Made by a program: the position numbers and the translations under genes
Shown: piece by piece, positions 23,168 to 30,018 of the stretch
How the letters are laid out: every line of letters begins with the position of its first letter
Numbering within the stretch: position 1 is the first letter of the stretch
NCBI GenBank assembly: GCA_016838845.1
Contig: JAEHKV010000081.1
Coordinates: 1-37,652 of the forward strand
Reading direction: 5' to 3'
Origin: Nitrosopumilales archaeon
Lineage (GTDB): Archaea > Thermoproteota > Nitrososphaeria > Nitrososphaerales > Nitrosopumilaceae
DNA: 37,652 nt
Notes under the pieces: generated by a model
The model's input: the letters and a program-made list of their open reading frames with translations, nothing else
The model's database searches: none
What the model was told of the DNA's origin: nothing

Positions 23168-24331
23168 ATGGAAGAATCAGAATCGATACTGAAAGATGTA
23201 AATGATTTTTGTGAGAAACTCAGACCCATAGCAGATATTTGTTATTTGGAACACAAGTTTAATGACCAGATCATACCCCTTGCCAAGGAATTTAATATTC
23301 TTGGTTTGCCTGTACCAAGAGAATTTGACGGTAGAGGAGCAGATATTTTCACGTACATCAAAGCGTTTGAAAGGATTGGCATGGAGGGTACTGGAATAAG
23401 GACTGTTTTTTCCGTTCACAGCTCCCTTGTACAAAAAACATTGATGAGATTTGGCACTAATGAACAAAAGGAAAGATATCTCAAGCCTTCTGTAAAAGGT
23501 GAAATTATTTTTGCGTTTGCACTAACAGAGCCAGATGCTGGAAGTAATCCTCTAGAACTCAAAATGAATTTTAAAAAAGATCAGGATTCATACGTTCTCA
23601 ACGGCACCAAATATCTAATATCTAACGGAACCATTGCAGATGCAATAATCGTATTTGCAAAAAGCACCATCGACGACAAGATGAGCGCCTTCATTATTGA
23701 CACGGATGGAGAGGGAATTGAGAAAGAGGAGCTTGTTTCCAAGATGGGTACGCCAACAATCGATACTGGTATGTTTGAGTTGCAAGATTACAAAGTTGAT
23801 GTTAATAACCTCGTGGGAGGGGAAGGCCAAGGTTGGCAAATAGCGAAACAAGCTTTGATTGAGGGAAGACTTGGAGTAGCAGCAGGTTGTGCTGGAAGTA
23901 TCAAAGACTGCCTGATTGAAGCTACCGAGTATTCAAAAGAAAGGATGCAATACGGCAAGCCCATTGCAAAACATCAATTAATTCAGGAACACATAGCTGG
24001 GATAGAAGTTCACCTGAGTTCTTCGGAAGCAATGGTGAATAGAGCTGTGACTATGAAAGACGAATGGGATAAAAATCCAGGAGACAAAGAATTGATGAGA
24101 AGGGCAGATCTTGCTGTTGCTGAAGCCAAATTGTTTTGTGCTAATGCAGCCTTTGATGCAGCTGACAGAGCTGTGCAGATCCTTGGTGGTAGAGGGTGGT
24201 CTTTCCTGTATCGTCCTGGAAGGCATCTTGTAGACACTAGGGTGTGTAGAATATACGAGGGTACGGATGAGATATTGAAGTTAAAGATTGCTGCTGGTGT
24301 TTTAGGAAAACAGTATCGAGCATACTTTTGA
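23168..24331 (+). CDS. Acyl-CoA dehydrogenase (glutaryl-CoA/short-chain type)
   Basis: FAD enzyme that introduces an alpha-beta double bond into an acyl-CoA. 387 residues, normal length: FALTEPDAGSNP (flavin site), EYSKERMQYGKPIAKHQLIQ, ILGGRGW and IYEGTDEI, whose Glu is the usual catalytic base position. The substrate is uncertain; together with the aminotransferase, ALDH and the L-2-hydroxyglutarate-oxidase-like gene it suggests lysine or C5-dicarboxylate breakdown. Followed by a host hairpin repeat and a convergent small secreted protein. Confidence 0.88.
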   Translation: MEESESILKDVNDFCEKLRPIADICYLEHKFNDQIIPLAKEFNILGLPVPREFDGRGADIFTYIKAFERIGMEGTGIRTVFSVHSSLVQKTLMRFGTNEQKERYLKPSVKGEIIFAFALTEPDAGSNPLELKMNFKKDQDSYVLNGTKYLISNGTIADAIIVFAKSTIDDKMSAFIIDTDGEGIEKEELVSKMGTPTIDTGMFELQDYKVDVNNLVGGEGQGWQIAKQALIEGRLGVAAGCAGSIKDCLIEATEYSKERMQYGKPIAKHQLIQEHIAGIEVHLSSSEAMVNRAVTMKDEWDKNPGDKELMRRADLAVAEAKLFCANAAFDAADRAVQILGGRGWSFLYRPGRHLVDTRVCRIYEGTDEILKLKIAAGVLGKQYRAYF

Positions 24332-24348
24332 GGGTTGTTTGTGAATCA

Positions 24349-24372
24349 TTAACATTTGATACGAACTGTTAA
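24349..24372 (+). repeat. TTTGATACGAAC hairpin, stem TTAACA/TGTTAA
   Basis: Perfect 6-bp stem around the invariant 12-nt loop, in the convergent gap after the acyl-CoA dehydrogenase. Confidence 0.75.
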
Positions 24373-24423
24373 TCAGAATAAAAAAAAGAGGGGGATTTTC
24401 TCTCGTTATCTTGCTTTATCTGT

Positions 24424-24666
24424 TTACTGACCCTTGGCCAAATTCTTGGCAGCAGTGTCTCTCTCCTCATTGGCGACTCCATCTGCATCTATAGCTGCGC
24501 TTCTTTTGTTCATGTTTACGTCTCGGTTTTCACTTGTGTCATCAGGGTTGTTGATGTTGGCATCATTTCGTGCAGCATCAGCTTCACCAATAAGATCTGG
24601 CGTTAGTGCCACCAATACTAGTGGCAAGATTGCGAGCAATCCTATGTATTTTGTTATTTGTTTCAT
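24424..24666 (-). CDS. Small secreted protein with shared MKQ leader
   Basis: 80 residues. Leader MKQITKYIGLLAILPLVLVA followed by LTPDLIGEADAA is nearly identical to those of 26269 and 28869. The mature part is hydrophilic and Asn/Asp-rich (NDANINNPDDTSENRDVNMN) with no Cys. The conserved upstream block AAATGATATTTTTCAA starts exactly 64 nt before the ATG, as in 26269, 28869 and 31279. Function unknown; probably an abundant envelope or extracellular peptide. Confidence 0.75.
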   Translation of the reverse strand: MKQITKYIGLLAILPLVLVALTPDLIGEADAARNDANINNPDDTSENRDVNMNKRSAAIDADGVANEERDTAAKNLAKGQ

Positions 24667-24699
24667 TGTTCTTTTATGAGTAAAAGTAGCAATAAGATG

Positions 24700-24730
24700 A
24701 GCTAAGAATAGTTGTTGAAAAATATCATTT
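24700..24730 (-). promoter_or_regulatory. Shared promoter block upstream of 24666 gene
   Basis: On the minus strand AAATGATATTTTTCAA then CTTAGCT, 64 nt before the ATG; same arrangement as at 26205, 28805 and 31215. Confidence 0.65.
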
Positions 24731-24771
24731 GGTGTTTAATGGGAATATTCAAGACTAAAAATTCAGTACAG

Positions 24772-24788
24772 TGCAATACAATGCAATT
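24772..24788. promoter_or_regulatory. TGCAATAC repeat motif
   Basis: TGCAATACAATGCAATT, related to copies at 25570 and 27138, all upstream of small-protein genes. Possible operator. Confidence 0.4.
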
Positions 24789-24836
24789 GGAATAGAATTG
24801 GAAATTCAGTTAAGTATTATTTTTACATATGATATA

Positions 24837-24991
24837 TTGCGAGGTTTTTCGCTTCAATGCCCTCAATTGGTGAAAAACTTGAACACTGGAACTCCTTAAG
24901 CCTCACAATATTGTGTGGGGTTTATGCTTCCTAGAGTTATCCTCGCAATCCTATCTCAAGGTGAAGGCTTTGAAAAATTTCAAGGCCTCAC
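24837..24991 (+). ncRNA. Candidate structured non-coding RNA
   Basis: TTGCGAGG (24837-24844) pairs with CCTCGCAA (24941-24948); inside is a hairpin around CACAATATTGTG (24904-24915). Directly after comes a strong stem-loop at 24961-24991 (14 pairs with one bulged A and one GU). A TATA-like run (TTTTTACATATG) lies about 25 nt upstream of the first stem. The stretch 24667-25137 has no convincing ORF and is GC-richer here than its surroundings. No known RNA class is recognised (not RNase P or SRP RNA as far as can be judged). Confidence 0.5.
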
Positions 24992-25137
24992 TAAAATGAT
25001 GTAATTTGTATCAAGCTAAAAAGTGAGAATAAGAAATTTTTTCTAGGCATAAAAAAGCGTAATCCCAAATGATTAGCATGAATATTCTTGCAAATGATTG
25101 CACAATATTATAAGTTCATTTGACAAAATCGAATATA

Positions 25138-25245
25138 ATGAATGATTATACCTGCACTTGCTCATGTGGATGTCAGAATCCAGCTGATGATTATGTTTGT
25201 TATAACTGTAAAATAGGCATGTGTAAAATTGGAATGAAACATTAA
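25138..25245 (+). CDS. Tiny CxCxCGC microprotein
   Basis: 35 residues: Cys6, 8, 10, 12 in TCTCSCGC, then CYNC and a final C/H-rich tail (GMCKIGMKH). Resembles the predicted protein at 36884-36994 (CPCECGC...CIHC...GTH). Cys density suggests metal binding, for instance zinc or copper. ATG start. Too short for standard gene callers. Confidence 0.6.
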   Translation: MNDYTCTCSCGCQNPADDYVCYNCKIGMCKIGMKH

Positions 25246-25301
25246 TTCGTTTTACTAATTTACTAATCTAACTCAATTTGTAATCAAAAAAAGGAAGGAG
25301 A

Positions 25302-25517
25302 TTAACGTCTCCTTCTTGTGGATATTCTTTTTGAAGATCTACGTGTAGTTTTTCTCCTTCTTGCAGGAGATCTTCGTGTAGATCTTCTTTTTGCAGTTGC
25401 ACGACGACTACGTCTTGCTGCAGCTTTTTTTCTTGCTGCAGCTTTTGCAGCTGCATTTCTTTTTCTAGTGCGTGCTGCTTTTCTTGCAGCTGCACTACGT
25501 TTAGCTTTTGTAGCCAT
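25302..25517 (-). CDS. Ala/Lys/Arg-rich basic DNA-binding-like protein
   Basis: 71 residues made almost only of Ala, Lys, Arg, Ser and Thr. The N-terminal half is Ala/Lys helical (AAAKAAARKKAAARR) and the C-terminal half is Arg/Ser/Thr-rich (RRSTRRSPARRRKTTRR), like histone H1 tails or bacterial HU tails. It could coat nucleic acid. Low-complexity sequence gives shadow ORFs in other frames, which are ignored. A TGCAATACATTGCA palindrome lies 53 nt upstream of the start. Confidence 0.8.
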   Translation of the reverse strand: MATKAKRSAAARKAARTRKRNAAAKAAARKKAAARRSRRATAKRRSTRRSPARRRKTTRRSSKRISTRRRR

Positions 25518-25569
25518 TCTGCTAATTGCTTTACAACTATTATAAAAACGGTTTTATTTTAACAAAAAA

Positions 25570-25583
25570 TGCAATACATTGCA
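25570..25583. promoter_or_regulatory. TGCAAT-AC-ATTGCA palindrome
   Basis: Perfect 6-bp arms, 53 nt upstream of the basic-protein gene on the minus strand. Second copy of the TGCAATAC motif. Confidence 0.45.
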
Positions 25584-25714
25584 ACATTTTGCAAACAAAT
25601 AACGTAAAAATTTTTTTTAACATGTTTGTGTCCTTGTTAAACATATTTTGTGTGTAATTTGCGCAAGAAATTATCAAATATTTGTTATAATGTTGTTGTT
25701 TGTGTATTGATAAC

Positions 25715-25800
25715 CGAGTACAAATTCCTAAACAGGAATAAACAATGAAAAACACTAGAAACTGTCGAGTCTAACTCTGATAGTTCTAGTATTTTTTTTT
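25715..25800 (+). ncRNA. Candidate small RNA with terminator-like end
   Basis: A TATA-like TTATAATG at 25685-25692 is followed about 25 nt later by a stretch with hairpin TTCCT-AAAC-AGGAA. It ends with a stem ACTAGAAACT (25754-25763) against AGTTCTAGT (25782-25790), one bulge, and a run of T (25792-25800). No plus-strand ORF. The rest of 25518-25842 is AT-rich and shows nothing further. It could instead be the far end of the thioredoxin transcript. Confidence 0.4.
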
Positions 25801-25842
25801 AACTTGAATTAAAAAGAAAAAAAAATTAAGGTTGTTTAATCT

Positions 25843-26160
25843 TCAAGCAATGTGCTTGTCAATGTAGGCTTTGATTGATTCTTTAGATGCAGCACCTACT
25901 ACCTGTGCAACTACCTGTCCATTACGAAAGATCGCAAGAGTAGGAATACTAAGGACACTGTATTTTGATGCGAGTTCTTTGTTTTGATCCACATCGACTT
26001 TGACAAAATCTACCCTATCTTGATATTCTTTTGAAATCTCCTCAACAATTGGTGCTACAATATTACAAGGACCACACCACGTTGCCCAAAAGTCAACAAA
26101 AACTGGTTTTTCAGAATTTATGACTTGTTGTGCCCATTGTTCTTTTGAAATGTTTCTCAT
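25843..26160 (-). CDS. trxA: Thioredoxin
   Basis: Disulfide reductase of the cytosol. 105 residues, the normal length, with WCGPC (Cys29/Cys32), the buried Asp in VDFWATW, the cis-Pro SIPTLAIF and the final helix. No signal peptide. Start ATG at 26160. Monocistronic, with its own promoter region divergent from the small secreted protein at 26269. Confidence 0.95.
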   Translation of the reverse strand: MRNISKEQWAQQVINSEKPVFVDFWATWCGPCNIVAPIVEEISKEYQDRVDFVKVDVDQNKELASKYSVLSIPTLAIFRNGQVVAQVVGAASKESIKAYIDKHIA

Positions 26161-26204
26161 GATGATTAAATGTGAAAAAAAGTAGATATCATCAGCTAAA
26201 CTTC

Positions 26205-26238
26205 AAATGATACTTTTCAAGACACTTTCCTAGCTGAT
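26205..26238 (+). promoter_or_regulatory. Shared promoter block upstream of 26269 gene
   Basis: AAATGATACTTTTCAA then CCTAGCTGAT, starting 64 nt before the ATG. ATCAGCTA at 26191-26198 is the exact reverse complement of TAGCTGAT at 26231-26238. Confidence 0.7.
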
Positions 26239-26268
26239 CTTAACACTAATTTTCATTATTAAGAAACA

Positions 26269-26499
26269 ATGAAACAAATAATCAAATACGTGGGATTGCT
26301 CGCAATTCTACCTCTATTCTTGATTGTACTGGCACCTGACTACATTGGCGAGGCTGATGCAGCAAAAGCACAAGGAAGCCCTGGCCAGCAATCACCAAAG
26401 TCCTATGGATCAGCAACTGATGACATAGTATGTGGCGACAAACTATGTAGCACACCTGAAGGTAGCGAAGATCCAACAAACGTAGGTAGAGCAAGTTAG
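26269..26499 (+). CDS. Small secreted protein with shared MKQ leader and VCGDKLCS motif
   Basis: 76 residues. Leader MKQIIKYVGLLAILPLFLIV then LAPDYIGEADAA, cleaved probably after ADA. The mature part has GSPGQQSPKS and a terminal motif VCGDKLCS that also occurs twice in the 28869 protein; its two Cys may form a disulfide or bind metal. Promoter block at 26205. Function unknown. Confidence 0.75.
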   Translation: MKQIIKYVGLLAILPLFLIVLAPDYIGEADAAKAQGSPGQQSPKSYGSATDDIVCGDKLCSTPEGSEDPTNVGRAS

Positions 26500-26565
26500 A
26501 GCACAAAAGTATAGCAGAGAATAAAAAATTCTCTTTCCTTTATTTTTTTATTTCAATTACAAAAA

Positions 26566-27099
26566 TTAGTCAGAAATATTTCTATTTAGGATAAGTTCGG
26601 GGATGTTTTTTTGTTTGGAAGTAGATCGATTCAGATTTTCATTAGTTCCTGATTCATTTTTGTAATTTTGTTTCTCATTTTCATAGATATCGTAAACTCT
26701 CTCTGAATTGTCAAGAAACAAGACAACATTTTTGTTCAGCGTTCTAAGGTTATTTTTCATATTTTTCATGCTTTCAATGCAAACGGTATCAATATTTTGA
26801 ACAGTTTGAATCCACGCCTCTGTGTTTTGTTTGATGATATTTTTGATGAGATCTGGATAATACCAGCCAGGAAATTGGGCTGGATGCTTTTTTTGCGCAT
26901 CCAGATAGTGCTGTGCTATATCAAGACACCCATACAGAAACTCAGTATTACATTCTACACACATATTTGATAAGCGCTTAGAAAAGGCATCTACCTCATC
27001 GATCCTTTTTACATAATCTTCTTTTAAGGTATGAATTAATTGTTCATGTGGAATTGAGGCAGTTTCAATTTTATTCATTTCATTATCAGTGTTTTCCAA
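26566..27099 (-). CDS. Helical protein, phasin-like character
   Basis: 177 residues, all helix, with a Cys-containing start (LSNMCVECNTEFLYGCLDIA) and an aromatic middle (HPAQFPGWYYPDLI). The C-terminus is polar. It resembles the 27851 protein in general layout (long helices, aromatic/Met-rich), like small granule- or membrane-surface proteins, but homology is not shown. Divergent from the 27210 gene with a TGCAATAC inverted repeat between. Confidence 0.5.
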   Translation of the reverse strand: MENTDNEMNKIETASIPHEQLIHTLKEDYVKRIDEVDAFSKRLSNMCVECNTEFLYGCLDIAQHYLDAQKKHPAQFPGWYYPDLIKNIIKQNTEAWIQTVQNIDTVCIESMKNMKNNLRTLNKNVVLFLDNSERVYDIYENEKQNYKNESGTNENLNRSTSKQKNIPELILNRNISD

Positions 27100-27137
27100 T
27101 TATTTGATTTTCCCTTGAAATTAACCTAAAAACATTG

Positions 27138-27165
27138 TGCAATACTTGCAATCAGATGTATTGCA
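27138..27165. promoter_or_regulatory. TGCAATAC/GTATTGCA inverted repeat
   Basis: Perfect 8-bp arms 12 nt apart in the divergent region between 27099(-) and 27210(+). Candidate operator controlling both; related to 24772 and 25570. Confidence 0.5.
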
Positions 27166-27209
27166 GATCATCGCATGGCTATTTTAACTACTAATTATCA
27201 AAATGCATA

Positions 27210-27620
27210 ATGTCAACCATTATTTCAAAAAATAAACTGTTTGAAGCTCAACACGGATCTATAATAAAACATGGTATAGAATTGATCGGCATAATCAATA
27301 GCCAAGGGCGAATGATAAATTTGATTGGAAATACTGATCTCAATTTACCAAAAGACAAAAAAGAAATGTTTCTCATGAAAATTGCCCTCAGAAATTCTAT
27401 GCAAAAAGATTTTGATGAAGATTTAGGACCAGTAAGCTATTGCATGACACTACGAGGAAATAAAAAGTACATCTCAATCCCAATTAATAATGACAAAACA
27501 ATACTAGTTGTTGCTAAAAAGGACGTTGATCACGAACAAGTTATTGTGGGAATTAAGCAACTAGTACAACATTCACAACAATTTTTGGGTGAAAAAATAT
27601 CAAGTGGAGATTTGAGATAA
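27210..27620 (+). CDS. Roadblock-like thaumarchaeal protein (tentative)
   Basis: 136 residues. Pattern of alternating strands and helices (GIIGIINSQGRMINLIG-like start, YCMTLRGNKKYISIPIN, KTILVVAKKDVDHEQVIVGI) resembles the profilin/roadblock fold used in small signalling modules. A thaumarchaeal DUF of this type exists in my memory (DUF6659-like), unverified. First of three genes (27210, 27622, 27851) in close order. Confidence 0.55.
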   Translation: MSTIISKNKLFEAQHGSIIKHGIELIGIINSQGRMINLIGNTDLNLPKDKKEMFLMKIALRNSMQKDFDEDLGPVSYCMTLRGNKKYISIPINNDKTILVVAKKDVDHEQVIVGIKQLVQHSQQFLGEKISSGDLR

Positions 27621-27621
27621 A

Positions 27622-27834
27622 TTGAACATTTACGACACCAAAGTGATTCGTTGCTATAGGTGTGACAAAGATCTTGGTGAAGTAGATTGGGAGGCTGTTG
27701 TTATTGCCCCCAAGTGTGGAGATTGTGCAAATCCATATCCAAAGAATGATGATTTACTACCTTGCGCTGTCCGTAAAGTTGCAAAAACCAAAAACATAGA
27801 GCAGCCAATTGCAGAAAACATGATTACATGTTAA
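27622..27834 (+). CDS. Small Cys-rich protein
   Basis: 70 residues from TTG 27622, one base after the upstream stop. Two Cys pairs CYRC and CGDC about 21 residues apart make a zinc-ribbon-like domain; two extra Cys lie in LPCAV and at the C-terminus. Start codon supported only by spacing. Probably translated with its neighbours. Function unknown. Confidence 0.6.
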   Translation: MNIYDTKVIRCYRCDKDLGEVDWEAVVIAPKCGDCANPYPKNDDLLPCAVRKVAKTKNIEQPIAENMITC

Positions 27835-27850
27835 AAGGAGAAATAAAAAA

Positions 27851-28324
27851 TTGGTTTTAGAAACCCAAAGCTCAGTAAAGATTTTAGCTAATCCTCCACC
27901 AATGTTAACTCAAAGTGAAGCCAAAACCTCTGTCTGTGATGTTATGAAGGATAACACATCAAAGGTAATCAAAAAATTAGAATCTCAAACTCCAGCAAAT
28001 ATACAACTGTACTCTGATCTATACACGGAATATCTACACATGTTTGATGATCTCTTTGGAACATGTTACATATCAGAAAAACAGTTTTTTGATAAGCTTG
28101 GTCTTGACCAGAACACACTCAACACATTTGGCAATTACTCAAACAATTTAACAAATTTCTATACCACGCAAATTGATTTAATGTCTAACTTTCAAAGAGC
28201 CTATGTCCAAATGCGAATTTCAGCCATAAAATCATATGATAAATACGTGCATACCATGATGGACTCCTACGCAATGATGTTAACGCAGTTTAATTCCATC
28301 TTTAAAAACAAGAATTTTTACTAA
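27851..28324 (+). CDS. Helical protein, phasin-like character
   Basis: 157 residues, helical, with a Met/Tyr/Phe-rich second half (YTTQIDLMSNFQRAYVQMRI, YDKYVHTMMDSYAMMLTQFN). TTG start at 27851, preceded by AAAAGGAG. Its layout is like that of 26566 and of phasin-type granule proteins; thaumarchaea are known to carry polyhydroxyalkanoate synthase genes, but none is visible here. Identity not established. Confidence 0.5.
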   Translation: MVLETQSSVKILANPPPMLTQSEAKTSVCDVMKDNTSKVIKKLESQTPANIQLYSDLYTEYLHMFDDLFGTCYISEKQFFDKLGLDQNTLNTFGNYSNNLTNFYTTQIDLMSNFQRAYVQMRISAIKSYDKYVHTMMDSYAMMLTQFNSIFKNKNFY

Positions 28325-28339
28325 ATTAAAATTATTTTT

Positions 28340-28441
28340 TTATTGTCCATAAGCTTCTTCTAAACATCTTGAAGAGCAAAAAGGACTAGATATACTATGG
28401 TACTCTCTACCACAATTCCTGCATTCTTTTATCCACCTCAT
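28340..28441 (-). CDS. Tiny zinc-finger-like protein
   Basis: 33 residues: ECRNCGREYH then SPFCSSRCLEEAYG, a C-x2-C...C-x3-C finger of the FCS/MYM-like kind found in small RNA- or chromatin-associated proteins. ATG start. The remainder of 28325-28559 shows nothing else convincing. Confidence 0.6.
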   Translation of the reverse strand: MRWIKECRNCGREYHSISSPFCSSRCLEEAYGQ

Positions 28442-28559
28442 ATTTCTATCAACTCAATTGGTGGTGTAGAATGCTTTGTGATAGTATTATGCAGGTTGGC
28501 ATGATCTACATGCTTGAAGGTCAAATTACACCTGTAACATTTCCATGCTATTATGACCG

Positions 28560-28760
28560 TCATTGTTCAGGACCTATGATTATAACAATTGGCGATATAA
28601 CGGGCTCTTCCTCTGAAACTGGTTGGCGCTGGCCTCCTTGTTTTAGTATGGGATCTTCATATTGTACAGCCCCTACTTCACCAATGAATGAAAGAGCGAA
28701 TACAGTTAACAATAGCGGAAGTATTACAATTAAGCCTACACGCATCATTTCTTGTTTCAT
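28560..28760 (-). CDS. Small secreted protein, divergent member of the MKQ-leader family
   Basis: 66 residues. Leader MKQEMMRVGLIVILPLLLTV then FALSFIGEVGAV keeps the family outline (MKQ, GL-ILPL, IGE). The mature part is Pro/Glu-rich and ends in a hydrophobic PIVIIIGPEQ. It lacks the shared 64-nt promoter block. A plus-strand ORF in the same place (28471-28776) is a shadow. Divergent from 28869. Confidence 0.6.
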   Translation of the reverse strand: MKQEMMRVGLIVILPLLLTVFALSFIGEVGAVQYEDPILKQGGQRQPVSEEEPVISPIVIIIGPEQ

Positions 28761-28804
28761 AGTTTATCTATTGTGAAAATTTATGATAAGTCCAACTAAA
28801 CTCA

Positions 28805-28837
28805 AAATGATATTTTTCAATATCTTTTCTTAGCTGA
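28805..28837 (+). promoter_or_regulatory. Shared promoter block upstream of 28869 gene
   Basis: AAATGATATTTTTCAA then CTTAGCTGAC, starting 64 nt before the ATG. Confidence 0.7.
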
Positions 28838-28868
28838 CATTATCCCTACTTGTCTGTTAAGAAGGGCA

Positions 28869-29336
28869 ATGAAACAAATATTAAAATTCATAGGATTGCT
28901 CGCAATCTTGCCACTAACATTAGTAACAATAAGTCCAAACTTAGTTGGTTATGCCGACGCAGTAAATGTCGGAAGTCAAGATGTTAGCCGCCCTGGCCAG
29001 CAATCTGATAAAGTATGTGGAGACCGCCTTTGTTCTGGAAATGATGGAGTAAATGTAGGCGGTCAAGATGTAATTGGACGCTCAGGATACCAGCCTGATA
29101 AAGTATGTGGAGATAGATTATGTTCAGACTCTGCATCCGCCAGTTCGGCAAAGAGTGAACAGAAACTATCAAAATCTACTGGAAGCGTTGAATATGATGC
29201 CTTAAGTGCCCAACTTGCAGAAAAAACTATGGAACTAAGCATTGCCAATGCAAACGGTGACTCTGATAAAGTTGCAGAATTACAAGACGAACTAAAAGAC
29301 ATTCGAAACCAAATTGCTGAGTGGAAAAATAATTAG
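28869..29336 (+). CDS. Secreted protein with shared leader, duplicated VCGDRLCS motif and coiled-coil tail
   Basis: 155 residues. Leader MKQILKFIGLLAILPLTLVT then ISPNLVGYADAV. The mature part carries an internal duplication, VNVGSQDV...DKVCGDRLCSG and VNVGGQDV...DKVCGDRLCSD. It ends in a coiled coil (YDALSAQLAEKTMELSIANA, VAELQDELKDIRNQIAEW). The VCGDxLCS motif links it to 26269. Likely an extracellular oligomer; function unknown. Confidence 0.75.
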   Translation: MKQILKFIGLLAILPLTLVTISPNLVGYADAVNVGSQDVSRPGQQSDKVCGDRLCSGNDGVNVGGQDVIGRSGYQPDKVCGDRLCSDSASASSAKSEQKLSKSTGSVEYDALSAQLAEKTMELSIANANGDSDKVAELQDELKDIRNQIAEWKNN

Positions 29337-29388
29337 GTTATAAATATGATAGTTGATTTTCATTGTTGATAATTTATGAACAAACAAA

Positions 29389-29420
29389 AATTTTCCAATT
29401 TGGACTCAATTTGGAAAATT
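29389..29420. promoter_or_regulatory. Inverted repeat before the RHH regulator gene
   Basis: AATTTTCCAA (29389-29398) against TTGGAAAATT (29411-29420), perfect 10-bp arms, 31 nt before ATG 29451. Candidate autoregulatory operator, since ribbon-helix-helix proteins bind such repeats; it could also end the 28869 transcript. Confidence 0.5.
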
Positions 29421-29450
29421 CGTTAAATGATTTGTAAACAAAAAAAAAAT

Positions 29451-29984
29451 ATGGAAGAAAAAGCGAAAACTCGCACTGTTTCCTTCCGTGTTCCAGAACA
29501 TATTCTTGCAGATATAGAAAAAGAAGCAAAGACGCAACTTGTTTCTACAAATTCCCTGATCAATAGAATTCTGTTACAATATGTTCAATGGGACAAATAT
29601 GAGAACAGAATGAAAATGTTTCCTGTGCCAGGAGATAGCCTTCAACACATTTTAGAACACCTTGATGAAATAAAAAGAAAGGAGGCAGTTGAAATTATCT
29701 ACGACAGTATTAGAGATTGGACACTAATCTCAAAGAAAAAATTTGACATCCATTCTGTTTTAGAGGTTCTTGAAGATTATTGTAGAATGGTTGACATATC
29801 TATTGAGGATACTGTTTCCTCTGGGTATCGTTCCTATGTTATACGCCACAATCTGGGTAGAGACGTTTCTTTACTGATATGTGATTTAGTTAAGAAAATT
29901 TTCTATGATTCATTAAAAATGAAAGTAGACACTAATATGACAAATACTACGGTGGTGGCTAAACTTACTTCTAAATTTGACTGA
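29451..29984 (+). CDS. Ribbon-helix-helix (CopG-type) regulator with C-terminal domain
   Basis: 177 residues from ATG 29451 (an ATG at 29427 adds eight residues). The start TRTVSFRVPEHILADIEKEA then STNSLINRILLQYV is a typical ribbon-helix-helix DNA-binding domain. The following 120 residues (helical, with EVLEDYCRMVDISIEDTVS) are unrecognised. Upstream inverted repeat at 29389. The winged-helix gene at 30019 follows 34 nt later in the same direction. Confidence 0.75.
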   Translation: MEEKAKTRTVSFRVPEHILADIEKEAKTQLVSTNSLINRILLQYVQWDKYENRMKMFPVPGDSLQHILEHLDEIKRKEAVEIIYDSIRDWTLISKKKFDIHSVLEVLEDYCRMVDISIEDTVSSGYRSYVIRHNLGRDVSLLICDLVKKIFYDSLKMKVDTNMTNTTVVAKLTSKFD

Positions 29985-30018
29985 GAACCTTTTTGTGAAG
30001 GAGGAGTAACGTATTATC

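Noticed and set aside
25072-25090. TAATC...GATTA outside the element
   Set aside because: Five-bp arms with a different spacer (6 nt), no shared flanks; one such match is expected by chance in AT-rich DNA.
25268-25545. Alternative ORFs over the basic Ala/Lys/Arg gene
   Set aside because: Low-complexity codons open all frames; only the 25302-25517 frame gives a protein type that is known (H1-like).
28471-28776. 101-residue plus-strand ORF
   Set aside because: Shadow of the minus-strand MKQ-leader gene at 28560-28760, which has a recognisable family leader.
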